Below, in pieces: positions 22,331-32,849 of a DNA stretch of 64,000 nt; position 1 is the first letter of the stretch, and each line of letters starts with the position of its first letter. The stretch spans positions 4,539,872 through 4,603,871 of the forward strand of contig CM071570.1 of NCBI GenBank assembly GCA_036426205.1, given 5' to 3'. Origin of the DNA: Ascaphus truei. Lineage: Eukaryota > Chordata > Amphibia > Anura > Ascaphidae. The position numbers were made by a program, and so were the translations under genes. The notes below the pieces were generated by a model. That model ran no database searches and was not told the DNA's origin. It saw nothing but the letters and a program-made list of their open reading frames with translations.

Positions 22331-22952
22331 TACCCTTGACTTGATGATGTACTGGGCCGATGGGGTTTTCTATGTACACTCGTGCAGCTGGGTAAGTGCG
22401 ATCATCCCCATGGATACAGGTTACCTGTAAGGAGACCCCTGGTAGAAACCCTGACTGGACTAGATGTGCAGCGACCAATGTAACTGTACTACCAGTGTTA
22501 AGCATTGCACTTCCAGGTGTCCCATCTATTTTGACTTCACACATCCTATTCCTCTCTAAATGACCTTTCTCTACAACAGTCTGCTTAACAGCAGGAACCC
22601 CACCCGAAAAATACCACACAGAAATGTCACATTGCATTCGGTCAAGGTTCATAGGGAAAACTGCTGCCACATGTCCAAGTTCATGACATTTGTAGCACTC
22701 AGTGTACTTCCCAAAACTGGGTCGGGGTTTTTTCTCCAGTCTATTGGAAGGAGTGGGGCTAGAGTCCCTTCTATGGGCCGTGGGATTTCCACCTCCTTTA
22801 TGGGAGTCTATGAGTCCTTGTGGCCCATTAGGCCGAGGAACAGTCTTACCTGACCTCCTGATGTGCGGGGACCTGCGACCTGGAAACTCGTCGGGACTAG
22901 TATTGAGGGCCATCTCCTCAGCAGCAAAGTTGAGTTCCACTAAAGCGACCAA
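22311..22952 (-). pseudogene. Gmr1-like Gag C-terminus, zinc knuckle and protease
   Basis: 213-codon minus-strand frame. Near residue 83 a CCHC-like knuckle CYKCHELGHVAAVFP has lost its last Cys. Then a retropepsin-like domain: VKIDGTPGSAMLNTGSTVTLV, where the usual D-S/T-G active site reads N-T-G, so the protease is probably inactive. The frame starts inside the last helix of the SCAN-like Gag domain (VALVELNFAAEE), which is continued upstream in another frame. Confidence 0.75.
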
Positions 22953-23269
22953 CTGGTCTGCACTTTGGGTGTCATTCTGGCTGACCCACTTCTGGACGGT
23001 GCGAGGAAGACCCCGCAGGAACCGGTCTATGACGACCCTTTCGACGACGCTGTATATTTGTCAGGCCGGAGCCATTTCCACGCAGAGTGGATGAGGTCGT
23101 AGAGTTGGGAGCGTGGAGCCTTTTCTGCATCGTAACGCCAGGAGTGGAGCTGCTGGGCCCGAACTGCGACAGTGACACTTAGCCGTGCCATAATCTCAGC
23201 CTTCAGGGTTTCATAGTTTTTCGATTGCTCTGACTCCAAGTCATAATAGACCTTCTGTGAGTCCCCCAC
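22900..23269 (-). pseudogene. Gmr1-like Gag with SCAN-like domain
   Basis: Minus strand. 23269-23050 reads [31 protein letters not shown] and WKWLRPDK. After a frameshift near 23045 it continues with [18 protein letters not shown] and a final QLVALVEL helix. This order of segments is strikingly that of vertebrate SCAN domains, which are known to derive from the Gag of Gmr1-like elements. Its role in the element is capsid-type dimerisation. Broken by at least one frameshift. Confidence 0.75.
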
Positions 23270-23401
23270 CAGGAAAGCAGCAATTATTCCAGCCCACTGC
23301 TCAACTGGTCACCCTTCGCGTACTGCGGTGCGCTCGAAAATTGACAGGTATGCCTCAACGTCATCGTCCATTGTCATTTTCTGAATAAGGTGTAATTTTA
23401 C

Positions 23402-23686
23402 CTAGTGAGTGACCTGTGGGGCCACGCTAGTCTGGGCGGTAATTTTCTCCCCCAAGACTCGGAGCTCCTGGTGTAGGCAAAGTTGCGCCTCGTGTTGCTC
23501 TTCTTTTAGCGTCTGATGTAGGGACAGCGCCATCTGCTGTACTAACGCCGCACTACTTTCAGTTTGTGACTTTGTCATCTGTTGTATGCTCTCATTATTG
23601 GATTTTGACATCTCCTGCAAACCCCGCAATAGGATAGCAGCATTTTCTGTTTGCTTGTACTGGAGTGAGGTTAGAAATGCCTCCAT
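23402..23686 (-). pseudogene. Gmr1-like Gag N-terminal coiled-coil segment
   Basis: 94-codon minus-strand frame, starting MEAFLTSLQYKQTENAAIL and rich in Gln, Glu, Ser and Leu with heptad spacing (MSKSNNESIQQMTKSQTES, then QHEAQLCLHQELRVL). This is the Gag start of the element, ~55 bp from the LTR edge. It is separated from the SCAN-like part by ~130 bp with stops. Confidence 0.65.
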
Positions 23687-23740
23687 TTTCCACTTTCACT
23701 GCCTTGTGGACTGCCCGCACTAAACTCCACCAATTGTGAT

Positions 23741-24152
23741 GTCCACACCACGTTGCAGTCTCTTGTATCCAGATCAAAGGCAGGGAAACGTAGTGTTAAT
23801 GCACAGGAGGGTTTATTTGCCAGGTACAAAGCAGGGACAGTGTTAACTTATAACATAAAACAGAAACAAAAACCTAACTCCTTTTCAGAGTTCTGACTAA
23901 CACAGCTTAGTCCCTAACTGAGGGGGAAACTAAGCTCTTTCCCCACTTTAGACACTGTACCTGCAGGTTCCCTTGCAGTATCTCAGAGGTTGTCTGGTGT
24001 GTGTGGCCTTTCAGATCACCACAGTTAAGCAGACCAGGAAGCTGTCTGTGCTGGCCTTTTTAACACTTGAAGCTCATTTATTATGGCTCAGGTGAGACGG
24101 TGAAGGGACACACCTGGAAGGTGCTGGGGTCCTATGTACCTGTCCCTCAACA
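23741..24152 (-). mobile_element. 5' LTR of Gmr1-like copy 1
   Basis: Read on the minus strand, the sequence starts TGTTGAGGGACAGG at 24152, contains a TATA-like TTAAAAAGG near 24065 and the poly-A signal AATAAA near 23812, and ends close to the TGGACATCACA at 23741, just before the Gag leader. No second LTR is in the window because the 3' part of the element is missing. Borders are approximate. Confidence 0.55.
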
Positions 24153-24249
24153 CTTTTTGCTTCAATATATCGCCTATCATATATATATATATAGATATAC
24201 TATATATACTATATATTTTCTCAAACTGTTGGATGCCTGTCTGTCCTGT

Positions 24250-24920
24250 CCCTAGGGGCAATCACATTGGACCTTTGGCCCGTCACTCCGCCTCAGGCCA
24301 ATGAGATGGCTCCCTTGGCCCGCCTGCCCCAGCACACCTCTCATTGGCTGGTGTGCTCTAACAGTGTCTCACACACACCCCTGTGCCCCCCTCACCGCAA
24401 ATATCTAGATACACATACACTTCAGGTAAGCGGTTGCCTTACCTCTGCCTCCATAATAACTCGCCCCCCTCGATCCCCCGCAGCCTCCGGGGCTGGAATC
24501 CTGCGAGCCGCGGATACAATGTAACTGTACAGGTCCTGCATGTCACGGGACAAATCCACCGCCAGCCCCGGCCGCTCAATGCGCCCCTCACTGGGCCCTT
24601 CTGCTGCAGCCGCTCAATGCGCCCCTCACAGGGCCCCTCCACTGCGGCCACTCAATGCGCCCCTCACTGCGCCCCTCCGGTCTGGACCCTCACTGGGCCC
24701 CTCCGCTGCGGCCACTCACTGGGCCCCTCCAGTCCAGCCCCTCCGCTGTGGCCGCTCTATGCGCCCCTGACTGCGCCCCTCCGCTGCGGCCGGTCTCTGC
24801 ACCCCTGGACGTGGCCGGTGCTGTGCTCGGGCACGCTGTGCAGAGCAGTGAGTGAGCGCTCAGGTGGCCCGCACCGAACCTCTCGCGCTCACATTCTACC
24901 TCCGCCTTCTTAAAGAGACA
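24250..24920. repeat. CpG-rich segment with ~30-40-bp minisatellite
   Basis: From about 24570 to 24800 units like CTCAATGCGCCCCTCACTG and GGGCCCCTCCGCTGCGGCC recur seven or more times. CCAAT boxes (near 24297 and 24344) and a donor-like CAG/GTAAGC (24425) precede it, so a CpG-island promoter is possible. The 176-, 97- and 76-codon frames are translations of the repeat in different registers. Confidence 0.5.
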
Positions 24921-25048
24921 TTGCCCCTACTATTAATATCATATCATGCTATCAATTATCTCTATACACTACATGTATTTCTATTATTTATTATTATAAT
25001 GCTATATATATATTCTTATCATGCTATCTGATAATATATATACTGTAT

Positions 25049-25050
<2 letters not shown>

Positions 25051-25093
<43 letters not shown>
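25051..25093. repeat. (CA)n microsatellite
   Basis: About 21 uninterrupted CA units, following an AT-rich stretch. Confidence 0.95.
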
Positions 25094-25096
<3 letters not shown>

Positions 25097-26215
25097 GTGC
25101 GCTTTTGTGTTTTTTCTTGTTTTGCTGATATTGGTATCACCATCGGGGTTCCGGTGGAGACCACATTTGGAGGTGGGGGAGACACCTCATAAACACAGAA
25201 GCAGCAAGAGAACTGAGAGGGACCAACAATCCAAGCTTAAAGAGCCAGAGCGCGGACTGAACTTTTCATCATCTTTTTGATACGTTAACAATTTTTGCCA
25301 TTCTTATAATAACTTCCTTTTTAATTCTACTGTACGTTACTGTCATTTTTATTTGGGGGTGTTCAAATGATTCTCATGAATTTAAAGAAGGAGCAATTTA
25401 ATTTGTACAGGATAATCATGGGAAAATGAATAATACAAATATACATTAGGTCGTCTCTTCTTCAAAATGTACAATCTGCAGCATTACATTCTGTAGTTCT
25501 TTTGCCATTGAGAGAGTGGGGGATTAGAGCAAATTACTGACTATTACTCCAGTATTCACACAGTACAATAAGTTTCCACATCAAACCCCCCCCCCCTTCC
25601 TGTAATGCTGCAGCTCTGAAAAGAAAAAGAAAAAATCACCAGGATTAGTGCATTAAAGGCATTGAGTATTTCACAATATTGGACTATAAGTACTGCCTAA
25701 CAGTTTTTTTAGACTACACTAAGTCAGTTATTTATATCTACAATACTGTACAGTATGTGAGGCTTTCAGTTTGCGCTCTGTATTTTTATGCATTTTTATA
25801 CTAATCTGTATACAGTATACTGTTCTGCAACTATTTCCTGTATAACTATAACTATACTACTGTAGGTTAGACAGCACACACATGTCTAACACAAATGTAC
25901 TGTACAGTGTACTTATTGTACTGTATATACTATACAGCAGAAAGTGGAGAGGAAGAGCTGACATAAAATGGTTAAAATGGTTATTTTGAGTGCCATACTT
26001 ACCAGTATCATACTTACTGAACCTGTACTTACCTTACTACTGTACAGTACAGTACCTTACTACATTCCGGTGGCTTGCCCATTACATTGTAAAAGAACGG
26101 GCAACACGCTAGCAATATGATCAATATAGTTATTGAATCTTTGTATGGTGAGTATGTCGTTCCAGAAACTCATTATTCCTATTGCTAATTCATCCTTTTT
26201 GGATTTACAGTATCA
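25094..26215. other. No recognised gene
   Basis: AT-rich, with many short TACTGTA and CTGTACAGTA palindromes. No frames with recognisable domains. Confidence 0.45.
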
Positions 26216-26217
26216 CA

Positions 26218-26468
26218 CTCAAAGGCATACACGCATGCCTAAATGTGATGACACGCATATGCGTTTCAACAAGGTTCCAATCAGACATACACGCATGCAC
26301 CTAAATGTGATGACACGCATATGCTTTTCAACAAGGTTCCAATGAGACATACACACATGCGCCTAAATGTGTTGACACGCATATGCGTTTCAACAAAGTT
26401 TCAATGAGACATACATGCATGCGCCTAAATGTGATGACACGCATATGCGTTTCAACAAAGTTCCAAAA
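26218..26468 (+). repeat. ~62-bp satellite, four tandem units
   Basis: Units contain CATACACGCATGC, CCTAAATGTGATGACACGC, ATATGCGTTTCAACAA and GGTTCCAATGAGA, in the same order with few differences. The same unit recurs at 28028-28125, 28357-28386 and, inverted, at 35005-35095, each time beside forkhead-derived sequence. Confidence 0.85.
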
Positions 26469-27320
26469 GATCAAGCCTAGCAAAAGTTGAAAGTATTGAA
26501 TAATAAATAATACATATAGAATAAAAGATATACATTTTTATTTTTGGGGTTTCCTTGCAGAGTTAATTGCACATGCAAGTCTATTGTAATTATACTGCAA
26601 AATTCAAACAAATGCAGCATCAATAAAAAAGTATTGAATATGAAAACATAGCAGCATACTGTATAAGGCTTTCTATAAAGCTCACAATTATTCTCTCCTA
26701 ATCAACAAAATTTCCTAATGCGCAAGCAACGTTTTAAAAAAGCGATATTAGAGATCCATCGAAATTCCTCCTTTTGCCTTTTGCCGCTTGATGTCAAAGT
26801 TTCTTTTCTGGGAAAAAAAAAGATGCTCTGATTTCCGGTATTGCGCATGCGTCAAGTCGCGTCATTAGGAATTAAAGCAGCAGTTCAAGCAATATCCTAC
26901 ATGTGTGTCTGTACGATGAGAACAAACTTCTGATAGGCTCTGGCTCTTGAGCCCCATCCTCTCCCTAGCTGTCCACCAATTTTTTCTACTGTAGTAACTG
27001 CTCAGTCAATCATATTGCAGGACAACATTTTCAATAATTGTGCAAGAATTCAATTAAATAACCTTCAGCAAAGCAATTGATTCAGGACAATTGACTGATC
27101 TGTAGTTTACTCTAGCTAATCACTTGTCTGTGTGCATATTGTATTGATGCACATATACTGTATTGCTTTTCAAAATAATAATATTTTTTTTAAACACGGC
27201 AGCTTTAACTGCAGCTTTAAACTTAATACTGTACTGCATAGTGTATAGTATACTGTAGTACATTATATTTATCTTCATTATAAACTTTGTCAAATGGATG
27301 GAGATGAGCCACTGTCACTC
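26469..27320. other. Probable 3' flank of forkhead unit
   Basis: No frame recognised. AT-rich. Lies between the satellite and the forkhead stop codon. Confidence 0.4.
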
Positions 27321-27332
27321 CTGTAGTCTGCA

Positions 27333-27941
27333 TTATAGATGACAGGTGATAGCTGGACTGCTACACCTGTAGTTGACAGCTGTAGTTGACAGCTGATGAA
27401 GCTGGAAATCTTTTTGGTACACACAAGCTTGCTGGTACCTGTACGTGAAATCAGGCTCAGGCTGGAAATTTTGCAGGTATTCCGGCGGGTACAGGTAGCA
27501 AGGATTGCCGTTCATCAGATTTTCACTGACGGTCGGACCGTTATTGTAACCTGGTGGTGGTGCCAGTGCTGGTGCTGTTGCTAGCGCTGGCACATTGCTG
27601 GATTGAGATTGACGAATCATATATGGATTAAACCCGACCTTTCTCCTTTGGCAGTTGCCATGATCAAATAAACTGTAAAAATGTGGGTTCACACGCCAAT
27701 ACCCTCCTCTATCTCCGGAAGTAGGGGCAATGCGATAAAAACAATGATCGTTAGTTAAGGTTTGCCTTATTGAACGCTTCCACCCACGAATGTCAGGTAA
27801 AAATTTGTAAAAATCATAGTTCGAAATGAAATATTTGTATATTTCTGCTACAGTCGCCATGTTATCTGCTGCAGCATTAATTGCAGAACATATTAAAAAT
27901 ACATAACTACTGTCAAGTTTTTTTATGTGTACGGTGTACAC
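27333..27941 (-). pseudogene. Divergent forkhead-domain gene (copy 1, probably broken)
   Basis: 202-codon minus-strand frame. Residues 12-100 form a full forkhead (winged-helix) domain: SYVFLICSAIN (helix 1), VAEIYKYF (helix 2), recognition helix WKRSIRQTLT (54-63), wing 1 GGYWRVNPHF (79-88) and a basic end (CQRRK). The base-contacting Asn and His of the usual recognition helix are Arg and Gln here, so DNA specificity may differ. The C-terminal half is Pro/Tyr/Asn-rich and ends in RCSSPAITCHL. The frame opens with GTG, and an in-frame TGA lies ~27 bp upstream. A good acceptor (TTCCTACAG, ~27985) suggests an earlier exon start, but from there the frame is shifted by an extra 5-bp CCAGT unit. 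Subfamily is not assignable. Nuclear transcription factor role is by family only. Confidence 0.7.
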
Positions 27942-28027
27942 ATGGTGTCCAGTCCAGTCCAGTCAGCAATTGTGAAAGGATACTGTAGGAATGTAGAAAA
28001 AAGCACAGAGCATTGTGTTTTATAAAT

Positions 28028-28125
28028 TCCAATGAGACATACACACATGCGCCTAAATGTGATGACACGCATATGCGTTTCAACAAGGTTCCAATGAGAC
28101 ATACATGCATGCGCCTAAATGTGGT
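28028..28125 (+). repeat. ~62-bp satellite, one and a half units
   Basis: Same unit as 26218-26468, placed between the two forkhead copies. It ends abruptly at 28125, where copy 2 of the forkhead sequence begins. Confidence 0.85.
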
Positions 28126-28335
28126 GTTTGGGATCACCCACCAATATCCTCCTTTATCGCCAGGAGTAGGGGCGATGTTATAAAAACAATGAGCGTTTGT
28201 TAAGGTTTGCCTTATCGAACGCTTCCACCCACGAACGTCAGGTGAAAATTGCATAACTACAGTAAGGTTGTACACATGGTGTCCAGTCCAGTCAGCAATT
28301 GTGCAAGGATACTGTAGGAATGCAGAAAAAGGCAA
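28126..28335 (-). pseudogene. Forkhead-domain gene, truncated tandem copy (copy 2)
   Basis: Minus strand: TIADWTGHHVY, then after a 37-residue internal deletion SPDVRGWKRSIRQTLTNAHC, then GGYWWVIPN, where it stops at the satellite. Flanking sequence (GGTGTCCAGTCC, AGGATACTGTAGGAATG) is the same as upstream of copy 1, so it is a tandem duplication. Unlike copy 1, its first segment is in frame across the CCAGT repeat. Helices 1-2 and the whole C-terminal half are missing, so it cannot make a working domain. Confidence 0.75.
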
Positions 28336-28356
28336 GGAACATTGAGTTTTATAAGT

Positions 28357-28386
28357 TCCAATGAGACATACACGTATGCACCTAAA
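28357..28386 (+). repeat. ~62-bp satellite, partial unit
   Basis: First ~30 bp of the unit (TTCCAATGAGACATACACG). Confidence 0.7.
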
Positions 28387-28439
28387 GGGAGGAACAGAAG
28401 TACTGTTGTTAGTGGATTCGAATATCGTGGCCTTGCAGA

Positions 28440-28560
28440 TCCTCAGAGACTGACCTGGCTTGATTGCGCTCTTGCATGATGACGCAGTGTCGTAGTCCGA
28501 GAGTCCTCATGCGTTTCGACACACGGGCGACTTCTTCATAGGAATATGGGAAAGGTCTAA
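28440..28560 (-). mobile_element. PLE terminal fragment with hammerhead-like motif
   Basis: Minus strand, 28545-28500: stem I TCCT/AGGA, core ATGAAGA plus an extra A, stem II GTCGC/GTGTC with one mismatch, GAA, ACGCAT. The core has A at position 3, so activity is doubtful. No PLE coding sequence is adjacent. Confidence 0.5.
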
Positions 28561-28769
28561 GGTGATGTTTAAATACCTTCGTGTTGCCTGGAAACCCGTT
28601 GTCAAACTTGATAAATCAGAAATAGACTCCTGTCAAGCCGGAAACCTTGATAATTAATACCTGTAGGTGATACAAAATATACTGCAACTGGACTACAACT
28701 CACGCAATACTTTAAATACAAAATATATATGCAATAATTTGCACAAAACATGTGGACCTGTACTCTCCC

Positions 28770-29035
28770 GGCACAGCTTATTCTAACTAAAGACGCGAGC
28801 TGGCCGGGACTGCAGCGGGCTAGCAGCGGGTCTATTCTCCGGTTTGAAACTGGAGTTTCCCGCGCTTTCCCGCGCTTCAATAGATGAGCGCTATGGCGCT
28901 TACTATTGAAAGCGCCCGAGACGCAGGAAAAAACGGCCGAAACCCGGCCAGGTTTCAGCCGGAGACAGCCGCGCGGCGCACGCGTTTTTTTTAAAACGCG
29001 GCACTGGCCGAGTTAGATTAAACTTTGTCACCACT
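28770..29035. repeat. Possible foldback element
   Basis: CTTATTCTAACT near 28788 resembles the inverted end TTTAATCTAACT (reverse of 29012-29023). Inside are several short palindromes (CCCGCGCTTTCCCGCGCTT, AACCCGGCCAGGTT). Target duplications were not resolved. Confidence 0.3.
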
Positions 29036-31490
29036 GTATGCAAAAACTATACTATACTTCATGCTAAATACAATAATAGACGGGTACAATAGGCACTCAG
29101 AGATATGCCCACATGGAAATTAGTATAAATAATACATTTTCTACATAAAATTACATAAAGAAATACAGATAAAAAACCCCATATAATACATACACAGGGA
29201 AAGTGAACACAACACAGATGGATGTCTTCATGGGTTTTTTATTTGTATTTATTTATGCTTAGTATTCATTCACTTAACAGGTTATACATTCTCAAACATT
29301 AAAATGTAACATCCTAAATCCCCCTTCTAATAAAACCAAAAGGGGGTTGTGTGGGCATGATTATTTTGGGGCAAAGCCTTCACCTAAGGAGAGAGGTAGG
29401 TCAGGGTCTACTGCCCCTTAAATACCTAACCTCCCCCTCCCCACTTGTTCCTCATGGCTCCTCGGGCCCAAGGTCATGATACCCTTCCCAAATTGGTCCG
29501 GGCTGTCTCTTCCCTGTCTCTGCCCTGTGGTATAAATTTCTGAAGAACTTCCACAGGCTACAGCTGTTTACATAACCATGACATCAGAGTGGCGGAAACT
29601 TCAAACTAGCCAATAGGAAAAGCGCCTACGAAGCTCCTGCTCAGCCAAGATTATCTGGAGTTCCATGATGCCAGATGCATTGGCACCAATGAGTCTGTGT
29701 GAATAAAGGCTCTGCTTATCTTTTCTGGCATATCCCAGTGGTGTCCTTTGCATACCAGCCTCTGCACACACTGCTCTTTGTACCCAGGCCACAAAATTCC
29801 TTCCAAACTGGCCAGAAATATGTTGTAATATGAACTTACAAGGGCACCCCATACATGAAAAAGCACAGGGATCATTTCTCTGATGTGGAAAATGTCTCTG
29901 GTTAACCCCTACATGGCCTGATTACGTGGGTTAAAACATACATACATAAAACATAGCAGTATCATTGTTTTCATACCGCACACAAAACATGTTAGAATAT
30001 AATAAAGTACTTAGGCACCATAGTGAGTCCCACCATTAACCCTGGTGAGAATGGACACCAGAACAGGGCTTCCACTTTAATTATGTAAGCACTGCTTCCC
30101 ATTTTGTCACAATCTTCAAAGCTGAAAGTATCCCTCGATATTGCATCTACAACCCTTCATTTTCTCCATGTTGTTTTGATTCAGGAATGTATTTTTAAAT
30201 CACTATTTTTATTTTAAAGTCTTTGCTCATTCAGTGCGTTGCAATTTATAAAACTCCCTACCAACCCCTTTCGGAAAAGTTAGGGACAGTGGTTTTCTTC
30301 AAAACGTCTGAAAGCCAAGCTCGTGGAGAAACCCTTTCAATAAAACATTTCCATCAATGTTAACCACCTTCTCTAAACACTGCACTACATATATTGCATA
30401 GTCTCCATCATATTTTAAGTATTAGACTGCCACTGTTGTACTACTTTATATGCACTAACATTACATCCTATGATACCTGTTAATCTCTCACATCAGTGAT
30501 TGATTGTAAGACCTTCATGCAAGGACTCACTCCAAATTGTTTCTATGTATCTATGTATGTATGTACAGTATGTATGTATGTATGTATGCATGTATGTATG
30601 TATGTATGTACTGTATAACTTTCTGTTACATAGATTGTGTATTCTCTAAGCAATGTGTATTATATCGTAGAGTGCATGCAATATAAAATCAAGAGTGCTA
30701 ATATCAGTAACATCTTAAGAAAAACTAATCTTTCAGCAGTATAACACCACATTATATTTCCTAAAGTTTTATACATGCAACATTTTTGTATAACCTAATA
30801 TGCACACCAGTCAAACAGAATCTTACTGCAGTTTTTTTTCAGTGCTTTGTCTTTATATTGAAAAGTATTCATGTATTTGGATAAAATGACAAAGCAAGCT
30901 AATTTCTATTTTCTCTGGCTATTGTTTTAAGTATGAAGCACTATTATTGTGCTGCAGGGGGCAATCTTGTACTGTGTTGGGAAATTAATTTTGTTTTTAG
31001 TTAGTAAAAATGAAATATACTGTTAAAAAAAATTGATAAAAGTGCACAAAGCTAGAAACCATAACATTTGGTCAGGAAGAGAATCTTCTTCTTAAATAGT
31101 CCTTGGCTCCCCCAATGCAACATGTGTTATATTATGAATTGCAAAATAGCCTATAAAAACCTATCAAAAGGTTCACAATTATTGGCTTTGCATTTTCTTG
31201 CACATAATGTAAGTTTAATTGGTATTCAGTACCCAATTACATTATGCATTTATAAAATATGGAAATATTGGGGGGTTGATATTATATGAAAATGTATACC
31301 TTGGGGATTGTATGAAAATGTATTCAACTGATTGACGTTAAATCAACAAATATATTTTTGTACAAAAAGTGCTTTGCCAATTATCTTCCTCTTCTGTTTA
31401 GCAACAGCATTAAGAACACATTGAAATTGTTCTACACAAAATCAGTGATTTTAGCAACTGTATTTTTTCAAGTTTAAATGGAGTTATTTA
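29036..31490. other. No recognised gene; TATG microsatellite
   Basis: Unique-looking sequence. A TATG tetranucleotide tract lies at 30541-30612. Frames of 73-83 codons at 29600-29875 and 31068 lack domains. Confidence 0.45.
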
Positions 31491-31499
31491 TTTATATTT

Positions 31500-31950
31500 A
31501 TAAATCTTTTATGAGGAAATAATACATTGAGAGTTACCTCTCGTTTAAAAGTACTTATGTCCTGAGCACATAATGTGTTATAATGACAATACATGGTTAC
31601 ATTAAATTAACATAGGTTATACATAACATTTACAGATAATTGAGAGGTAATATGATTGTAGGCGTATGTAACAGTTACAGACAGGATTAAAAATTGAGAT
31701 AGCTAAAGTACTAACATTTCTTAAAACTGGAGGCGGTTTTGAGAGTCTCAGAAAGATTGTTGCAGTTCTGAGGTGCACGGCAAGAGGAGGAGGAGGAGCG
31801 GCCGGATTTTTTGTTGAACCTTGGGACCGTGAGCAGTCTTTTCTAGTAAGATCTCAGGTGATAAGCACTGCGTGAGGTTAGGGGTGAGGAGTTTGTACAG
31901 ATAGGTGGGTAGATTGTCCAGAAAGTATTTCGAGGCAAGACAGAAAAAAA
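31500..31950. repeat. Possible LINE 3' UTR-derived repeat
   Basis: Phrases such as GAGAGTCTCAGAAAG, AGTTCTGAGGTGCACGG, GTGAGGTTAGGGGTGAGGAG resemble frog LINE 3' untranslated sequence in style. This rests on general pattern only. Confidence 0.25.
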
Positions 31951-32040
31951 ACTATTTTGCTTTGGTATCAAGGGATGGCCAATCTAGTCCTTGGAGCATT
32001 TTGCCATGGTGTGTTGTAGTTACATTATAGAAAAAAACGG

Positions 32041-32140
32041 CAAACGCGGGGCAGGAGATTGCAGTGGGGGTGTTCCCCCCTTCTCGCCCTGTCCTGGCTT
32101 CCCGCGCGGGGCAGGAGATTGTAGTGGGGGTTATTCCCTT
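32041..32140 (+). repeat. 60-bp tandem duplication upstream of hammerhead motif
   Basis: GCGGGGCAGGAGATTG at 32046 recurs at 32106. The second unit runs into stem I of the ribozyme-like motif at 32136. Confidence 0.7.
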
Positions 32141-32515
32141 TGAGAAAGTCACCCGTTGAGTGACGAAACGCGTCAGGGAGCGTCATTACGTCAGACGCTG
32201 GGACATTGACGTCATCACCGCGCGCTGGGACTGACTGATCCGCGCGATTGCTGCAGAGGCTTCCAATCTCGAAGCTACTTTAGAGGACTCCTAAACAGGC
32301 AGAGAGGAGATCATCTACCCTGGATATTGATCGGGACGTCATCCTGGGACTGCAAAGTCCAAGGCACTGCAGTATCTGACCGGATGGTGGTGATTATATA
32401 TCACAATATGCTTGTTATTATTGTACCTTTGTAAGTGCAATTCTTATCTCCCCTTTCCCCTCCCCCTCATTAAATATTACAATTTTACGCTATGGGCGTG
32501 CGCTCTCTCTTCCCC
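32134..32515 (+). mobile_element. PLE terminal repeat fragment (plus)
   Basis: Begins with the hammerhead-like motif and ends before a TATA dinucleotide tract (32521-32596), like the PLE 2 termini. No PLE coding sequence is attached, so it is an orphan terminus. A perfect CRE lies near 32208. Confidence 0.55.
32136..32178 (+). ncRNA. Hammerhead-ribozyme-like motif, well formed (U3-A8 variant)
   Basis: Stem I CCCT (32136-32139) with AGGG (32175-32178). Core TTGAGAA (32140-32146) has U3 and A8 in place of C3 and G8, a compensatory change for the known 3-8 base pair. One extra A (32147), stem II GTCAC/GTGAC, GAA (32165-32167), palindromic stem III ACGCGT (32168-32173), and C at 32174 as predicted cleavage-site base. 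Confidence 0.7.
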
Positions 32516-32519
32516 TTTT

Positions 32520-32553
<34 letters not shown>

Positions 32554-32689
32554 TATATATATAGATATTATGAATTTATTATATATATATATAGAAGTAG
32601 TATAGTAAAAAGGAAGATGGACTCACATAAAAGTAAAAGATGGTGCATATCCCAAGGGATTGGATAAGGTAACAGAGTTCCTTACCAGG

Positions 32690-32826
32690 CAGACCAGGAG
32701 ATCCAGGACCACGCAGCAAGAAAAGAGACAGCACTCATGGTAAAGTCCAAAATGATGTACTGTATTTAAAAGGCAAAATCAACCGACGTTTCGGTCCTAA
32801 CAACAGGACCTTTTTCAAGGGAGTGC
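32690..32826 (-). mobile_element. PLE terminal repeat fragment (minus)
   Basis: Minus-oriented terminus next to the AT tract at 32521-32596, facing the plus-oriented one at 32134. The two are not close copies of each other. Its outer part (AAGAAAAGAGACAGCACTC) resembles the PLE 2 terminus phrase near 13423-13435. Confidence 0.55.
32785..32824 (-). ncRNA. Hammerhead-ribozyme-like motif (U3-A8 variant)
   Basis: Minus strand: TTGAAAA core (U3, A8), extra A, stem II GGTCC/GGACC with an 8-nt loop, GAA, ACGT, then C as cleavage-site base. Stem I is only 2-3 bp (CC with GG). The stem II sequence is shared with the PLE 2 motif although the core differs. Confidence 0.6.
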
Positions 32827-32849
32827 TCATGATTGGCGGGAAAATCTTA

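Noticed and set aside
24383..24913. 176-codon frame with repeated short motifs
   Set aside because: Translation of a GC-rich minisatellite, open in several registers.
26218..26468. Regular ~62-bp repeats resembling a CRISPR array
   Set aside because: Units are contiguous without unique spacers and the DNA is clearly eukaryotic; it is a satellite.
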